Origin: Hysterangium stoloniferum
Taxonomy: Eukaryota > Basidiomycota > Agaricomycetes > Hysterangiales > Hysterangiaceae
Length of the DNA stretch: 64,000 nt
Assembly: GCA_015178975.1 (NCBI GenBank)
Contig: WHVD01000096.1
Location: forward strand, 62,001-126,000
Direction of reading: 5' to 3'
Within the stretch, counting starts at the first letter, position 1. Each line of letters starts with the position of its first letter. Positions 33,922 through 46,085 of this stretch are shown piece after piece. Below the pieces are notes generated by a model that was given only the letters and a program-made list of their open reading frames with translations, had not been told where the DNA came from and made no database searches. Both the position numbers and the translations under genes were made by a program.

Positions 33922-36040
33922 TTAAGCGTCACCGTCCTCCTCACCAATGTCAAAGCCTTCGACAGTGACATTCCACCTCCACCGTCCTTCTAGAAAGCCC
34001 TGAGCAGTGTCTTCTAACACAATCTCGTTACGCTTCTGTACATAAACCTAAAAACAAAAAGAGAGATGAGCCGAGGCAGGCTTATAGTGTAGCATGACAC
34101 GAACGGTCTTGTCGGTCATCTTCTGGCGAAGCTCTGCAATCTTGTCTGGGTTGATTGGTTCTTCCAGGAGTTCGGAAAGGTCTTCAACCGCCTTCTCGAG
34201 ATCACTGTATAAGAAAGAAATCAATGCAACATAGTCATTTCGTGTTTGGCTGTAAATACCGTTGGTTGTCCTCAAAGAGCTCTTTCTCATTCCCCTTGTC
34301 GAGGTAATATGCCATAGCATAAGTCCATTTCAGAGTCATTCGGCAACGTTCAACTTCATCGACTGCTTTACGAGCGAATTGCACTTCTATCCAGGTTAGT
34401 TCTGAGGTAATTTGCATTTCCTCCATTTTCTTTTCCGTCTTCGCATACAGCTCCACGGAGAGTTTGGCAGATTGCTCGTGGTTGGCCCAGCGGTTGTAGT
34501 ACTGGTGGCGTAAAAATATTAACATATCGGTAAGGATCCGAGGTCTTGCGAAATGTGCTTACGTGTAGGTATCGTTCCAGAGAAGCTCTGCTACGTGACT
34601 GTGCATCCCGTGCTTCTACACCGGATTGATCATCGTAGCGATTGCATGAGTACCACGCGGTTCCATGCTCAGACCATGGTCCTTGATTTTGGGTAAGATT
34701 GTCTTGTTGTAGATGATATTTTAACCATTCTCACCCATGCAAACCCAACAGAATCTATTTGAAAAGTTACTGAGAGAAAGATCATTCAAAAATAAACACA
34801 TACTCGTATCTGCACTTCTTACATGTCATATGGCTACGGTGTGTAAGTACTGAAGGTTAATTTGTACATGAACATTCAAAACATACTTGCAACCGCCATT
34901 CTTCTCTATTGTACTTTGACACTTGCTGCACTCTTTCGTATTGCTTTTAATCCAGTTAGCCGTTTCACTATCATCCTGGCATTTCTTGAGCCACAATTTG
35001 GCCACGCTGCAAACCAGGGGTCGATGATCCGACTCGATTGAGCATCCGAAACAAAAGGCGTGGCCAGCGGCGCAGCGTACGGTGGGTACCATTTTGCTGA
35101 GACTGGTTTTAGAAACCCCACTTTGACATTTGATGGTGTAAACACAAGACGGTGCCGGACAAAATTTAAGCTGTGCTTGGTGAGCGACGTAATGTCTTAC
35201 CACGAGTTCGTGGAAACGTTCGAATGTGGCGTCATCTGTAACCTTCCGGATGAATGAGTCAGATACTGTCAAGGAACAGCCAGTAGCCATGCATGAGAAG
35301 GAACATTCCCCTTCTTCGCGGATCTTTGACGTCACATACATGGACCAGCAGTCAGAGCAGAAGACATGGTCACATTCCAGTGCCAGGGTAGAAGGTGGTT
35401 CGCTGCAGCAAATAGGACATTCAAAGGTCTGGGAGACTGTTTTCGCAAGTGACGGTATGGATTTGGCCAATGATGTAGAGCCACGAGTAGAACGTCGGGA
35501 AGGCGTCGTAGGGGAGTACGGAGGGGAGTGCGACGGCGACCGGACAATTTCTAGTGTGGGTGTAGGAACTCCCGCAGCCTCGTTAACGGCAACTGGATGA
35601 TCCATGTACTTCTCAATAAGACGTTCTTTGTTCCAACTCATATACCTCAAGAGAAGCATCGCAGTGTTTAGCTGCAGACATATTAGAATACAGCAAGCGA
35701 AACAGACCAACAGCTATGCTCACATTCACACCAAAGATGCCCACAACATGATCTGCTTCTTTCTGAATGGACTCCTCCATCTGCGAGACTGAAAGAGACT
35801 CGTACTCTACTTCATACACCTTACGCTTCCCCTTGGGAGACGGAATACGAAAATCATCGGCAAATCCATCTTCATCATCCATATTGTCATCTTCCTCTTC
35901 TGAATGTGAGGAACCTAGTAATTGTTATCGTCACTGCAGCTAATTAACAGAATCCACTTGCCATCTTGAATGTCCATTTCTTCATCTTCATCATAAGAGA
36001 CTTCCTCCTCCTCAGCATCTGAATACTCATAGTCAGACAT
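33922..36040 (-). CDS. RBR-type E3 ubiquitin ligase, Ariadne family
   Basis: Nine exons (35962-36040, 35724-35914, 34887-35671, 34804-34833, 34735-34754, 34563-34681, 34260-34501, 34105-34204, 33922-34047) give about 563 residues. The order is an acidic N-terminus ([13 protein letters not shown]), a UBA-like region ([20 protein letters not shown]), RING1 (FECPICC, then [10 protein letters not shown]), IBR ([17 protein letters not shown]), RING2 ([19 protein letters not shown] with the catalytic Cys in GGC) and the Ariadne coiled-coil tail ([21 protein letters not shown]). This class takes ubiquitin onto the RING2 Cys before transfer and works with neddylated cullins. Intron 1 has a GC donor; RING2 is split over exons of 785, 30 and 20 bases. 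Confidence 0.95.
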
Positions 36041-36203
36041 AATGTGTACTTAGTAGTGGCGGTTGAAGGGATAGATGTGGCTGTGGTAAGAGCAAGGGTT
36101 GGGTTGCGTGACTAAGCGGATACTCCCCGTCTTTGGTCACCCTCACTCACTATTAACCAACCTGAGATAGTTAAATACAATAAAACATTACGTAAATGAG
36201 ACT

Positions 36204-39200
36204 CTACCCAATATCATTAGATTTTAAGGGAAAACATTTGCGATGAAAAGGCAAGCCCGTTATTCTTTGAACAACCCATCCCCCCTCTCCACTTTTTGTC
36301 CAATCACTCCCTTCCCACCTCTCAGTAGCTATTGAGCTGTTTTCTTGTAAGTGCTTCTTGCAATGCGCACAAACTACGTCTTGTGCCTTGGAACCCCGCG
36401 AGCGAGTACGAGCTAAATTTTCGACTGCCATGAATAAGTCCCGCTCGACTAGGCGACTCGTTATGAGTAAAAGGTCTCCTTCCCCTCTATAAGAGTCTAA
36501 CATCCCAGTAAGAATAATTCGAAACTCGGAATAAGAAGATCGACTTGAGGAGCTGGAGCTGGAAGCCGATTCCACCAGTCGCTTAAATAAACGGGGAAAT
36601 GACAAAGCGGAGGATGATCCTAATGCCATCAAGGATGTAAATGTTGTTTGTACCGAAGACCTTAGAGAATTTAATATTTCTTCTTGGTCCAGTGTCATCA
36701 CGCCGGTTTCTCTACCTTCATACTTACAGAATCCTGAAACAGTCTGCGCGGTGTCAATTTGGCTGCCTAGTAAGCTAAACCAGGAGTCTTCGACCACCGA
36801 ACTGGCCAAGGAATCGAGGACTGAGCTCTTCGAGCATATGCGAAGGCCAATGTCGCCTAACGCATTGAGCTTGCTAAGTAAGTTTTGGGTTTCCATAGCG
36901 TTTTCAAGTGTGGTATGTTCGAATAGAAGGGATTCACCAAGCTGTAGGGCTAAAGTGGTATTTACAGCCTTTAATTTCTCAAAGGCTGCTTGAGTATCTC
37001 CATGTTTGTCGAGATACCAGACTATTGCTTCATGCACGCCAGCTTGTTCGCATATTGAAACCACCTTAGTCCATTCGAAGAAATCGTCGTCAACATTGTC
37101 TAGACAACCAATTACGCCAGACGCATCATATTGGCAAAGTAATTGCAGGTATAGCATTTTCGAAGACTCGTCGAGCTTCCTAGATGGGCGGAGTTTACGA
37201 ATACCTGGAGGGTTAGACCAGGATACCTCTTCCGATACAGACCCAGGTTCGATCAGACAGCGTAAATACACAAACTGCTTATACGGAGACGTGATTTCCT
37301 CCAGGACTTGGCGGTGCAAGATCGAGACATGTTTATCCACCAGGAACGCAGTTTCCGTTACTCCTGTTTCCAAGAGTAGAGGGATGGCACGCATTGTGGC
37401 TGCCAATACTTCCTCTGGGAAGACCCCTTTGCTGGCACGTGCTACAGTGGAAAGCACTTCTTCGAGGCTCTCAAAAATCTCCGCAGCATCAACATCGGGA
37501 TCCTCGACAAATGTTGAAATTAAATAATTCCATTTATGATCCTGGCGATACCAATTCCTTAAGATGCGATAGAAACCAGCCTCTTGGAACAATTTGATGG
37601 CTTTCTCGTTGTTGTGCGGAGAATAAACAGAGAGCAAATATTCAGCTGCCAACTGACGGTCCTCCCGCGTGCTGGCATCGACATCGGTTGCAAGACCAAC
37701 TAGTATATCATGGAGCGCGCTCGGTAACATGTACGTATAAATTGACTGCGGGTATTTGGGAACATTGCGTGCAATGAAAATGTTTAGCATCGTGCGCGCA
37801 GAAGACGATAAGTTGGATGACGACGGCAGTATTTCAAGAAAAATCCTGATGATGACAAGTCGGTTAACACTCTGAGAATCATCATTGAAATAATCATCTT
37901 CAAAAGCCATATCCATCGTGTGCAAGAAAGCCTCGGCATCGAAGCGCAAGAGTAACCGGACATAGGGATACGTCGGTTCAACGCCTCCTTCTTCTTCGGA
38001 TGTCAAAATGAACTTCCCATCGTTCCCTTCTGGCCAGACGTGCGATGTACCGAAAAATAGGAAGGCATAGATGCTTCTCTTGGCTAGCAAAGCATCCTCG
38101 GATGGCATAAATCTCTGACTAGGATAGACAAGACCTGATAAAGTATCGGCTAAGTAGGTGTACACCTTATAAGCATCCAACACCATCGTTTCCGAGAAGT
38201 GCGTTGACGGCATTTGCGATGCAAGGTTATCCTTTGTCGATATGCCGAGTAGCTTTGGCTCGCGTCGATGACGTTGAATTTGCCGAATCAAATTTAAAAG
38301 GTCCACTAGAGGCGTAACGAAATCGCGCAAAGACCGAGTGTAGACGTATATTAAAGCATCATAGAGATGGTTTTCCCGGCATAGTGTAATGGCTTGATGA
38401 ACATCCAAGCAGTCTGGATCAATATGCCAGATCAACTGTTCAGCCTCGCCAAAATCGCCCTGGTCCGCATGGATTGCAACGAGGCGTTGCGTTATACGTG
38501 GAGGGATAGCACGAATACTACCATCCAATACATACTTTTCTAGTCTTTTCAAAAAGATTGGAGTGATCCCAGCATTTTGATAATACTCGAATAGGTCCTC
38601 AAAAATAAACTCTAAATCTCCCAAAACAATGCAAGCATCGATGGACACATTGACGAGCCCCTCAAAGAGGGACGTACGGTCGATACCTCTGCCATCAGGT
38701 GTAACATGCGTGTTATCTGTAAATCGTTCTTCTGCGAATGCGTACCGTGCGGATGCGCTCATCAAATCGCGCATTCGTTGTCCTACGAGAGTTTGCAATA
38801 TCACAGGGTCGTCGGGCAGTCCTATTCGGTTTCCAGGGGCAGTTCCTAGATAATATAATCGACAGGAGTCGATGGCATTGAGGAAATCTCCACTTTCCAC
38901 AAATGACAGTATCCTGTCAGCCCACGATAGCAAAGTGCCGGCTTTCAATTCATGACGACCCTATCCAACTATAAGGGGGGTTATGTTGAATGAAGCATAG
39001 AACGCCTCACCAATAGAAATATCCTTCCCTTGTATACCCTCAAACAGTGTGCAAGACGCCCATAGTCGATGTGGTCCTCAGATTCGGGTTGAAATATAGA
39101 AGCTACGTCAAATGGAACATGTTCTACTCGCGTACCCGTCCGCACATCCCAGACTTCGAAATGAGTCGCTGTACACGCGAGAAGAAGCTATTTACACTTA

Positions 39201-41083
39201 TTGTTAGCCATGTAAAGAGTCGAATCAAACATAGTATACACACATGCACGTTTAACCATTGTATAGCCCAGTAGTCGACGTCCGTTGACCATCGCAACAC
39301 CTCCTCAAATTCTAATTTACCAACATCTACAATAGTAAACTTTTCAGGTGTTTTGGAACTTTTGACTTTTTGTTGAACCCTTGTTTCCGATATTCGCAGT
39401 AGGTAAATTTCCCTTCCCCAGCTATACGCCAAAACGGGATGTGTGCCTAATCCTTTAGGCTGTTGTGAGATCGCGGATGGTCCGTCATTGGTTGTGGAAT
39501 GAATATCGATACTAGGAAACCATGCCAAACAACCCCTGAATCTGGAGGAGCCTGGGACTGTCTCATTTATATCGTGCCTATGCTTGCGGAACCATGTCCG
39601 AGGAGAAGGTTTCAAAGCAACTATGACAAGCTTGGCTGGAGTGAGAAGTGCAATCAAATTGTAGCTTTCAGTTGAATGAGCACAAGAACCGAGGGGAAGG
39701 CATGTCATGGCCAGAATTGTATTGCCCCTTTTGGGTCTCGAATCCCGCAGACGATGGTCGGTAAGATTTCCCTTACCGAGCTTAGTCGCATTATCATGTT
39801 TGCCTTGGACATCTCGTATACTCTCCGGATATTTTCCCAGTACCCTTAATGTATCAGTAGCCTCAACAAACATAACTTTACCGAGGCTGTGATAGAATGC
39901 GAGCCCGACCTCATCCGCAGACACAATCGCTGTATGACGGGCCCCGACAAAATCCACACTTAAAATCCGTGATCCTTCAATATGCCCTTCCTTTCTTCCA
40001 GAGGCAACAGCAGCTAAAGATGTGGGAGTGACAAAACGAGCTGGAGTTTGAGGACGGGAAAGGTCGAAGAGCTTGATATGACCATGATAATGACCAACCG
40101 CGATGAAGGTATGATCACGAGAGAGAGCGAGAGCAGTTACTGGCCCCCCTACTTCAGCTTTGGAGACTGATCAGTATTATTAATTTTAAAGCGCTTGGGT
40201 CAACTCACCAGTGTCGTCAGCTCCGCAGATACATTTAAGCTGTTGTTTGAAATCAAAAACAAGAACACGGCCTCTGTCAGTGCCTATGCATATCAACCCA
40301 TTGGCGGAGAATACAGTAGGGGAGCCATGAAACGAGCCCAAGACTGATGCTGCTTTTCGCGAATAAATCTGCTGCCCGATATCCTGAAGAACAGCCCACC
40401 GAAAGACTTCACGCGGGGGTGTACGACGATTAATATCTTCCTCGGAGTGGCTATGAAGGTTATTTGTGGAAGAGGTTCGTGAAATTGACAGATGGGAGGG
40501 TGAGGATATTGTATCCCGGTGGTTAGAGACAGAAACAATGTGTTTATTCGATGTTTGAGGAACAAAGGAACGCAGGCGGGAGATTGTGGGGTGAAGAAAA
40601 GGTCTTGTCAGCTTTGAAGGGAAGTCCTCAATAATTGTAGAAGTATCCCCGGGATGGAAGCTAGAAAGTGAAGGTGAAGAACCGTCAGACATCCCTTCAA
40701 TCTACCGCATAAGGTTTAGCAATACAAACGACTATCTGTGTCAATAATGTTTACGCACTTACCTTGTTCGATAGATCGTGGTCAAACGCCTCATTATCAT
40801 TCGAAAGCTCTGCACTTTCAGCTGTCCCTTGAAGTTCCGGCTCGACTTCCTCGTCATCTAAACCTTCAAGGAATTTATGCAATTGTTCGTTGTAGGTAGC
40901 ATTTGTCGAATCTGGGTATAAGAATTCCTCGTCCTCGTCCTCGTCGTCACTGTGTCCCAAAGCATCATCCATTTGGCTGGCATAATCTCTGTGAGAATCT
41001 AGTTCTGGAGGGTTGGGATCATCATGATCATCAACAACATGAACTATACTCGGATCCTCAAAATATTGCTTCGCTATCGGCAT
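36204..41083 (-). CDS. VPS8: Vps8, CORVET tethering complex subunit
   Basis: Five exons, 40763-41083, 40209-40701, 39250-40157, 39011-39187 and 36204-38960, give about 1551 residues. After an acidic N-terminus (DYASQMDD, DDEDEDEEFLY) comes a beta-propeller with WD-like blades: FSANGLICIGTDRGRVLVFD, GGPVTALALSRDHT, VGHYHGHIKLFD and ACTATHFEVWDV. A long alpha-solenoid follows (TLLSWADRILSFVESGDF, AEQLIWHIDPDCLDVHQAIT). The C-terminus keeps a CAHC pair and a HRKC pair, less than a full RING-H2 finger. CORVET tethers early endosomes with Rab5/Vps21. The frame is open to 41251 but only GTG codons precede the ATG at 41083. The start lies 211 bases from that of antizyme, on the opposite strand. Confidence 0.9.
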
Positions 41084-41294
41084 TGAAAGCCAAGTGACAT
41101 CGAAAAGTTGTGAGAATGATTGGGTGTGTCGAATTACATAATCGTAAGTTGTCTTCAAGGGTGACCCGGGACCTGGTCTTGGCAACTTATCCACTCTTAT
41201 CTTTCCACCACCATCTCGGTATAAGCCATTGACGTCGTGCTCGACAATCACATCTCTTCATCTCTACCCAATTAAGCAAGCAAGTTGGCAAACC

Positions 41295-42429
41295 ATGTCG
41301 AATACAATTTCAAGTATGTTGAAACAGAAATCTAGTCCTAGCCCCGCGTACGTTACCCATAGGTATCCTCCGGTGTTGTGTTTTAAAGTCTAATACTGTT
41401 TGTTCATTAGCAACGGCCGTCAAACCGTTGGAGATGGGGCATCCTTCCTTGACAATGTTCTTGCGGTCTGCCATGTTCAAGGCGCCGATAATATCTACTA
41501 TTATTCCACTACGTTTTCTGGCGGACCTGGGGTGAGCATTGGTGAATACCTGGATTTACCCATGTGGCTTAATTTTACCCAGTGGCATTTTTGACACCCC
41601 TAATGAAAAATGCCCTCCTGATGGAGGGTCGTCGGGCTGTGTGACAGGCAGTCCGGCGTCTTTATTTTTCTCTTCTTCCCCTCAGTTTACTTCTGGACAT
41701 CATTCTATCTATAATTTCAAACCCCAACACAGTCTGGTTTATCCTTCAACTCCCGAAAGTTTGTCGAGCGAGTTTAATTCATCGTTGGAATCTCTTGCCC
41801 TCCCCTCGGCAGTATCTTCCATTCCTATTCCCACAAAGAATGCGGCTCGGGTTCCCGCACATAATCTTATGACGCCTCCGTACACACCAGAGGATGTAGG
41901 TAGTGTCAGGGGCGGTAGCCTTGGGAGCATCAGCGCAAGGCAATCATCTGCTGCACTGGATTTCTTAACAGCATTGTTTCCCCGGTCCGGTCTTTCAGCG
42001 TTGCCACACGCCAAAAGCGTGAATATAACTTCCCCAATATTAAAAACTGCGTGGGAGGGTATTGTATTGGATTTGCCCAATGATCAACGTACGTTGTATG
42101 TCCACGGCAAAAACGCCGAGCACGTTGAGCTCCGAGAAAGGTAGATGTTATTTTAGCTGCGCTGCACTGATTACTGAGACCCTCTTAGCATTGTTGCACT
42201 TCTAGATCTAGCCGATGAACACCTAGAGTGTACTGCATTTGTCATTGCCTTGGATAAGTCTTCTCCTAGACTTGGTAAGCTGCTGCTATTGATGTGATTT
42301 TTGTTATCAGCTTTCTAACACCTTCCAGGTGAACTTTTGCACTCTCTTATGTACGTTGGTGGTACCGTGGTCACAAAGCCCCCTTTTGAGGTTGATGCGG
42401 CATATGTCCTCGTGGGCATCGAGATTTAG
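41295..42429 (+). CDS. OAZ1: Ornithine decarboxylase antizyme, expressed by +1 ribosomal frameshifting
   Basis: Five exons, 41295-41347, 41411-41531, 41583-42140, 42189-42274 and 42329-42429. In the zero frame, ORF1 of 61 codons (MSNTISSMLKQK, then FLDNVLAVCHVQGADN, FSGGPGWHF) stops at TGA 41592-41594. A +1 shift at TTT-TGA-C continues as DTPNEKCPPDGGSSG and runs to the true C-terminus, for about 305 residues in total. The antizyme domain is clear at the end: SIVALLDLADEHL, FVIALDKSSPRLGELL and MYVGGTVVTKPPFEVDAAYV. The W-x-x/D-x-P pattern around the shift is the same as in animal antizymes (WCS/DVP). Antizyme binds ornithine decarboxylase, blocks it and sends it to the proteasome; polyamines raise frameshifting, so the product limits its own inducer. 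Retaining the 51-base intron 2 would not remove the stop. Confidence 0.93.
41589..41595 (+). promoter_or_regulatory. Programmed +1 frameshift site, TTT-TGA-C
   Basis: The zero-frame codons TGG CAT TTT are followed by TGA. Slipping forward one base reads GAC and opens the antizyme frame. A slow stop codon next to a slippery P-site codon is how antizyme frameshifting works in other eukaryotes. The site sits 9 bases after the exon 2/3 junction. Confidence 0.85.
41613..41628 (+). promoter_or_regulatory. GC-rich hairpin downstream of the frameshift site
   Basis: CCCTCC-TGAT-GGAGGG forms a perfect six-pair stem with a four-base loop, starting 18 bases after the TGA. Its position fits a 3' stimulatory element, although the spacing is longer than usual for animal antizyme pseudoknots. 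Confidence 0.5.
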
Positions 42430-42718
42430 TCAGCTTTATCCGTATTCTTTGAATTTGTTCCATTTAGTGTTGAAATTATGCGTACCTTTCCCTTCGTGCT
42501 CTATTATGTGCGATCTTTACGGGTTTATTAACCAGTTGATTATTTAAATGATGAAGTACGAATACAATTGATTTTCGTTACATAGAAAAACAGTTATGTA
42601 AGGGTCGTCGATAGTCCATTGCATCAGGGGTCCCTCGGACATCGTTACTCGTACAAAACCTGGATAATTGAATTCCATCCACTAACGCGGTACTCATTGT
42701 TGAATTACTCAAGTCTAC

Positions 42719-44212
42719 ATGAGGTCTATTGCAACTTTAGGTGCTGCAATCGTGGTAGCTTTTGGCATATATTACCAAATTCTTCTCAAGGATATTCTCA
42801 CTCATGGTGGTTACTGGCGAACGTCTGTGGACAGCCTCAATAATGCACACTGTACAACAATACCTGAATTACAAGCATGCGAGAGTGAGACTTCATTTTA
42901 AATATCAATCATTGTCTTTTTACACGATGACATTTTTTCTAAGAAATGGTTCAACATAGGCCTTCTGGTCTGTTGTACCTTGCATGTTCCACTCCTGCCA
43001 GCCGCAAGTTTTGGGAGCCGGGTACTGATCGATTAAACATGTCTGCAAGATCTCTTGAGGACTATGTAGCGACTTACGATCCCGTCACCGGTAAAATTAC
43101 ACGCCTTAAATTAATTGGCTTTCCTTCCCTCATACCTTTGGCACTTCATGGGATGGATGTAGTGCCAACAGAGGCAGATGCTTCTGAGCTTTTTGTGTAC
43201 TTGGTCAATCACAGGCCTCCAACGGATGACCCTTGGAAAGTCGGAGCCAATAGTGCCATTGAAGTTTTCAAAACTCGTGTCAATTCGCCGGTATTAAACT
43301 ACGTGAAAACTATTGATGATCCAACAGTGATAATCACTCCGAACGATATTTTAGGTGATGGGAACGGTGGCCTTTATTTCACAAATGACCACCGTTCCAA
43401 ACGCGGAATAGTAAGTTTTTGTCTGTATCTCTTATTGGGCTCCTGAAGAATTCCGTCATCAGAGGAGAACATTAGATCTCCTCTTCCGATTACCTCACGC
43501 CAGCGTTGGATTTTGTCACAAAGACCACGGATGCAAGATTGCTGTGGATGGTCTTAAGGGAGCCAATGGAATCGCGCAAGGCCCTGATGGTCTTTATTTT
43601 GTGTCAAACGATAGATTTGGAGATATCTCAGTTTTGGAAAGACAGGACGACGATACATTTGTTCTTACGGATATAGTTTCGGCCGGTGAGAGAAACTCAT
43701 TCTATTGCTTTCTCCACGACTTAAAACATAGAAGACATGCCAATGGACAATATTTCCGCGGATGACGATGGCGCGCTCTATATTTCAGGTAAGTCACAGT
43801 CCTTTCACATTTGACGCTTATTTAGCAAGTTTCCAGCGTTCGTTCAGGGCATAAAATTTCTTCGAAAGACATTCAGTGATCCAACCATACCGTCTGCGTC
43901 CGCTGTGTTACGTTTATCACGTAACACCGGGACTGGTCAATTCTACGGAGAGAAGTTCACTATACAAAAGGTATGCTTTATATTTGACGTGCGGTGTCTG
44001 CATCCTTGTAAGTGAACGAACTTTCCTACAGATATTTCAAGACGATGGCCGACTTGCCTCGGGAACCACAACAGCCGTATGGGATGGCAAGCAGAAAACA
44101 TTATACCTTAGTGGTACGTACACGCAACATGACAGTTGATATTAACTACTTACACTCCTCAGGTGTTAACTCTTTACATCTCACCATTTGTAAGATTGAG
44201 AAGTTGTTGTAG
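42719..44212 (+). CDS. Paraoxonase/arylesterase-like six-bladed propeller protein, membrane-anchored
   Basis: Seven exons (42719-42884, 42944-43410, 43463-43685, 43735-43788, 43837-43970, 44032-44113, 44163-44212) give about 391 residues. An N-terminal hydrophobic helix (GAAIVVAFGIYYQILL) would serve as a signal anchor. The body has the repeating propeller signatures of the serum paraoxonase / calcium-dependent phosphotriesterase superfamily: LHGMDVVP, FVYLVNHRP, VIITPNDILGDGNGGLYFTND, ANGIAQGPDGLYFVSND and DGALYISA. The Asn and Asp residues in PNDI and TND are at places that bind calcium in this fold. Activity is probably ester or lactone hydrolysis, but the natural substrate is unknown. Junctions were set so that each blade reads through in phase. 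Confidence 0.85.
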
Positions 44213-44498
44213 ATCACACATTAAAATCTCCGCTTTACACCAACAAGAAGTCAAAACATATTGTCATGTTTCTCATATCACAAACAGTTGATTGGGTCAT
44301 AATACATAGGTATGCATTACTATAGTACTACTGGGGGGGGAGGTCGTGTTTAATAATGGTTAATATTACTCAACAAGTTGACTTCACCAAGACCAGTACT
44401 TCATACATCTACGTGTTTCTTACAAAACAAAAATGATGTTAAGTTTGGGGTCAATTACAAATTGCAATAAGCTAATGACGACGACAAGCTTCAAACAT

Positions 44499-45950
44499 TC
44501 ACAATGCGAAAAGAAAATCATTGCCAGTTTCTTTGTCTGTTTTGCTAACAAAGAGATCGAGGACAGTATCATCTGGTAGCACGAATGGCTTCTGAAGTGG
44601 TTTCACACGGTTGATGAGCTTCGGTGAAGGCTCTATACGTGTCAGGGATTTAGACCGGCTTGGAATGCTACCAGCTCTCACGGAAGCTATAGGCATTGCG
44701 TGGTAACGCCTTGCTGCATCCACAGGAACCATGCTTCCAATCCTTGTAGCTTTCGTATTTGGAGGTTTGGTGATACCATTTTCAGAAATAGTAAATTTTT
44801 TTGACAGGCTTGGTATGCGCGAGTGCATGGGGCCTTTCGCTACCATTCCGACGGGGGTGGTTCTAGTGGAGGCACGGTAGGATGAAAGCGGCTGATTTGA
44901 TTTGTGAAACGTTGTCGCTATCGGCTTCAACGGGTTTTCTCTTGAATACTTATGTTGCGGCGAGGGTAAGCTTGTCACTTCTAGGGAAATAGGTGCGTTT
45001 GGTTGTTCGGGGTTAAACTTGGTAGGTATAAACGTTTCGTCTTCTGCTAATAAAAGAATAATGTCAAGCAGCAAAGTCCTTGCAGTAGAATCTACTTACG
45101 TATATCGGGAAGTTCAAACGTTTCCCAAACTAGAGATCCGGCTTCTTTGAGAGTGTCTATGCGAGTTGTTTCCTCAGATGGTTTAGAATCGTCCTGAATA
45201 GACATGGTTCTAAATAGATACAACAACGTGGCCCCGACTTCCTTATAGTCAGGTGTATCAAAGCCAGGATCAAAAACTGACTCTGTCCACGGGTTTGTCA
45301 CAACCAAAAGGAAATACAAGTAAAACACACACCTATGGCAGTAGGTGGTAGATATTCCACATCGCCATAGTCAGCTTCAGCTACACTGATTTCTTCCATT
45401 ATCGAGGCCTCAATGCTGACATCGCTGACATCCCAGTGATTACCTGCTGTTTCAGGCGTCTCAAAGCTTTTACTAGCCGATCGGGGTAGCCTTAACTTCT
45501 TTCTCGTCGAACTGATTCTACGAACGGATGCGGCTGCTGAGTCGTCAAAGATCTTAAATGGCTTGGTTGTTTTTGATGATGCTTGGCCTGGAGTAATTGG
45601 CAGATTCTGCTTGATGAATGGGGTGCGATTAGTTATCTCTGCCAGGGCACTAGTTGTGCGGATCCCTCGGAGACCTTTCTCTGTCTGGGCTACTTGTTCT
45701 GAAAACCCCTAAGGTGATGAGCATTTAATGCAATGATACAGGACATACTAAGAGATACGCCTGCTGCTGGTGTACTGAACATGACAGTCTGTTTCCTTCC
45801 TGTAACGCTAATCGCCTGGGGATGGGCCGCGTTCTCGTTTCGAAGGGACCGTCCATACTTTAGGGATTTTGCGGTTGATTTGAACGTGTTATTCCTAGTA
45901 GAATCTGTGTTTGTGGGGAATGCAATATTATGGGGACGGGAGCTGAGCAT
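44499..45950 (-). CDS. Securin-like protein (tentative)
   Basis: Four exons, 45759-45950, 45333-45708, 45100-45282 and 44499-45046, give about 432 residues. The protein is Ser/Thr-, Pro- and Lys-rich and probably disordered. The N-terminal part has SLRNENAAHP and TSALAEITNRTPF, and the middle has YGDVEYLPPTAI followed by DTPDYKEVG. This order (a basic degradation-signal-like N-terminus, an 'xEYxPP' motif, then 'PDYKxxG') resembles proteins I associate with fungal securins, but the similarity is remembered, not computed, and no perfect D-box or KEN box was found. Securins inhibit separase until anaphase. It is divergent from MPP-beta, with 235 bases between start codons. Confidence 0.4.
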
Positions 45951-46085
45951 GGTAAACAAAATACTTGGACAAGTTACTTGATATGATGCGTAAACGCGTG
46001 AACTTACATCCAAGAGTACTTGGAGGTTAGTTCAATGATCTAGTGGAATGCCAATGATTCTGAACGCGGAGACGCGATTCCGATG

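Noticed and set aside
41084-41251. Longer Vps8 N-terminus up to 41251
   Set aside because: The frame is open but starts with GTG and is preceded by a stop; the first ATG in frame is at 41083. An unseen upstream exon would have to overlap the antizyme gene.
41532-41582. Removing the antizyme stop codon by alternative splicing instead of frameshifting
   Set aside because: The intron is a multiple of three, its GTGAGC donor and CCCAG acceptor are clear, and no nearby alternative site changes the frame correctly. The antizyme family is known to use frameshifting.
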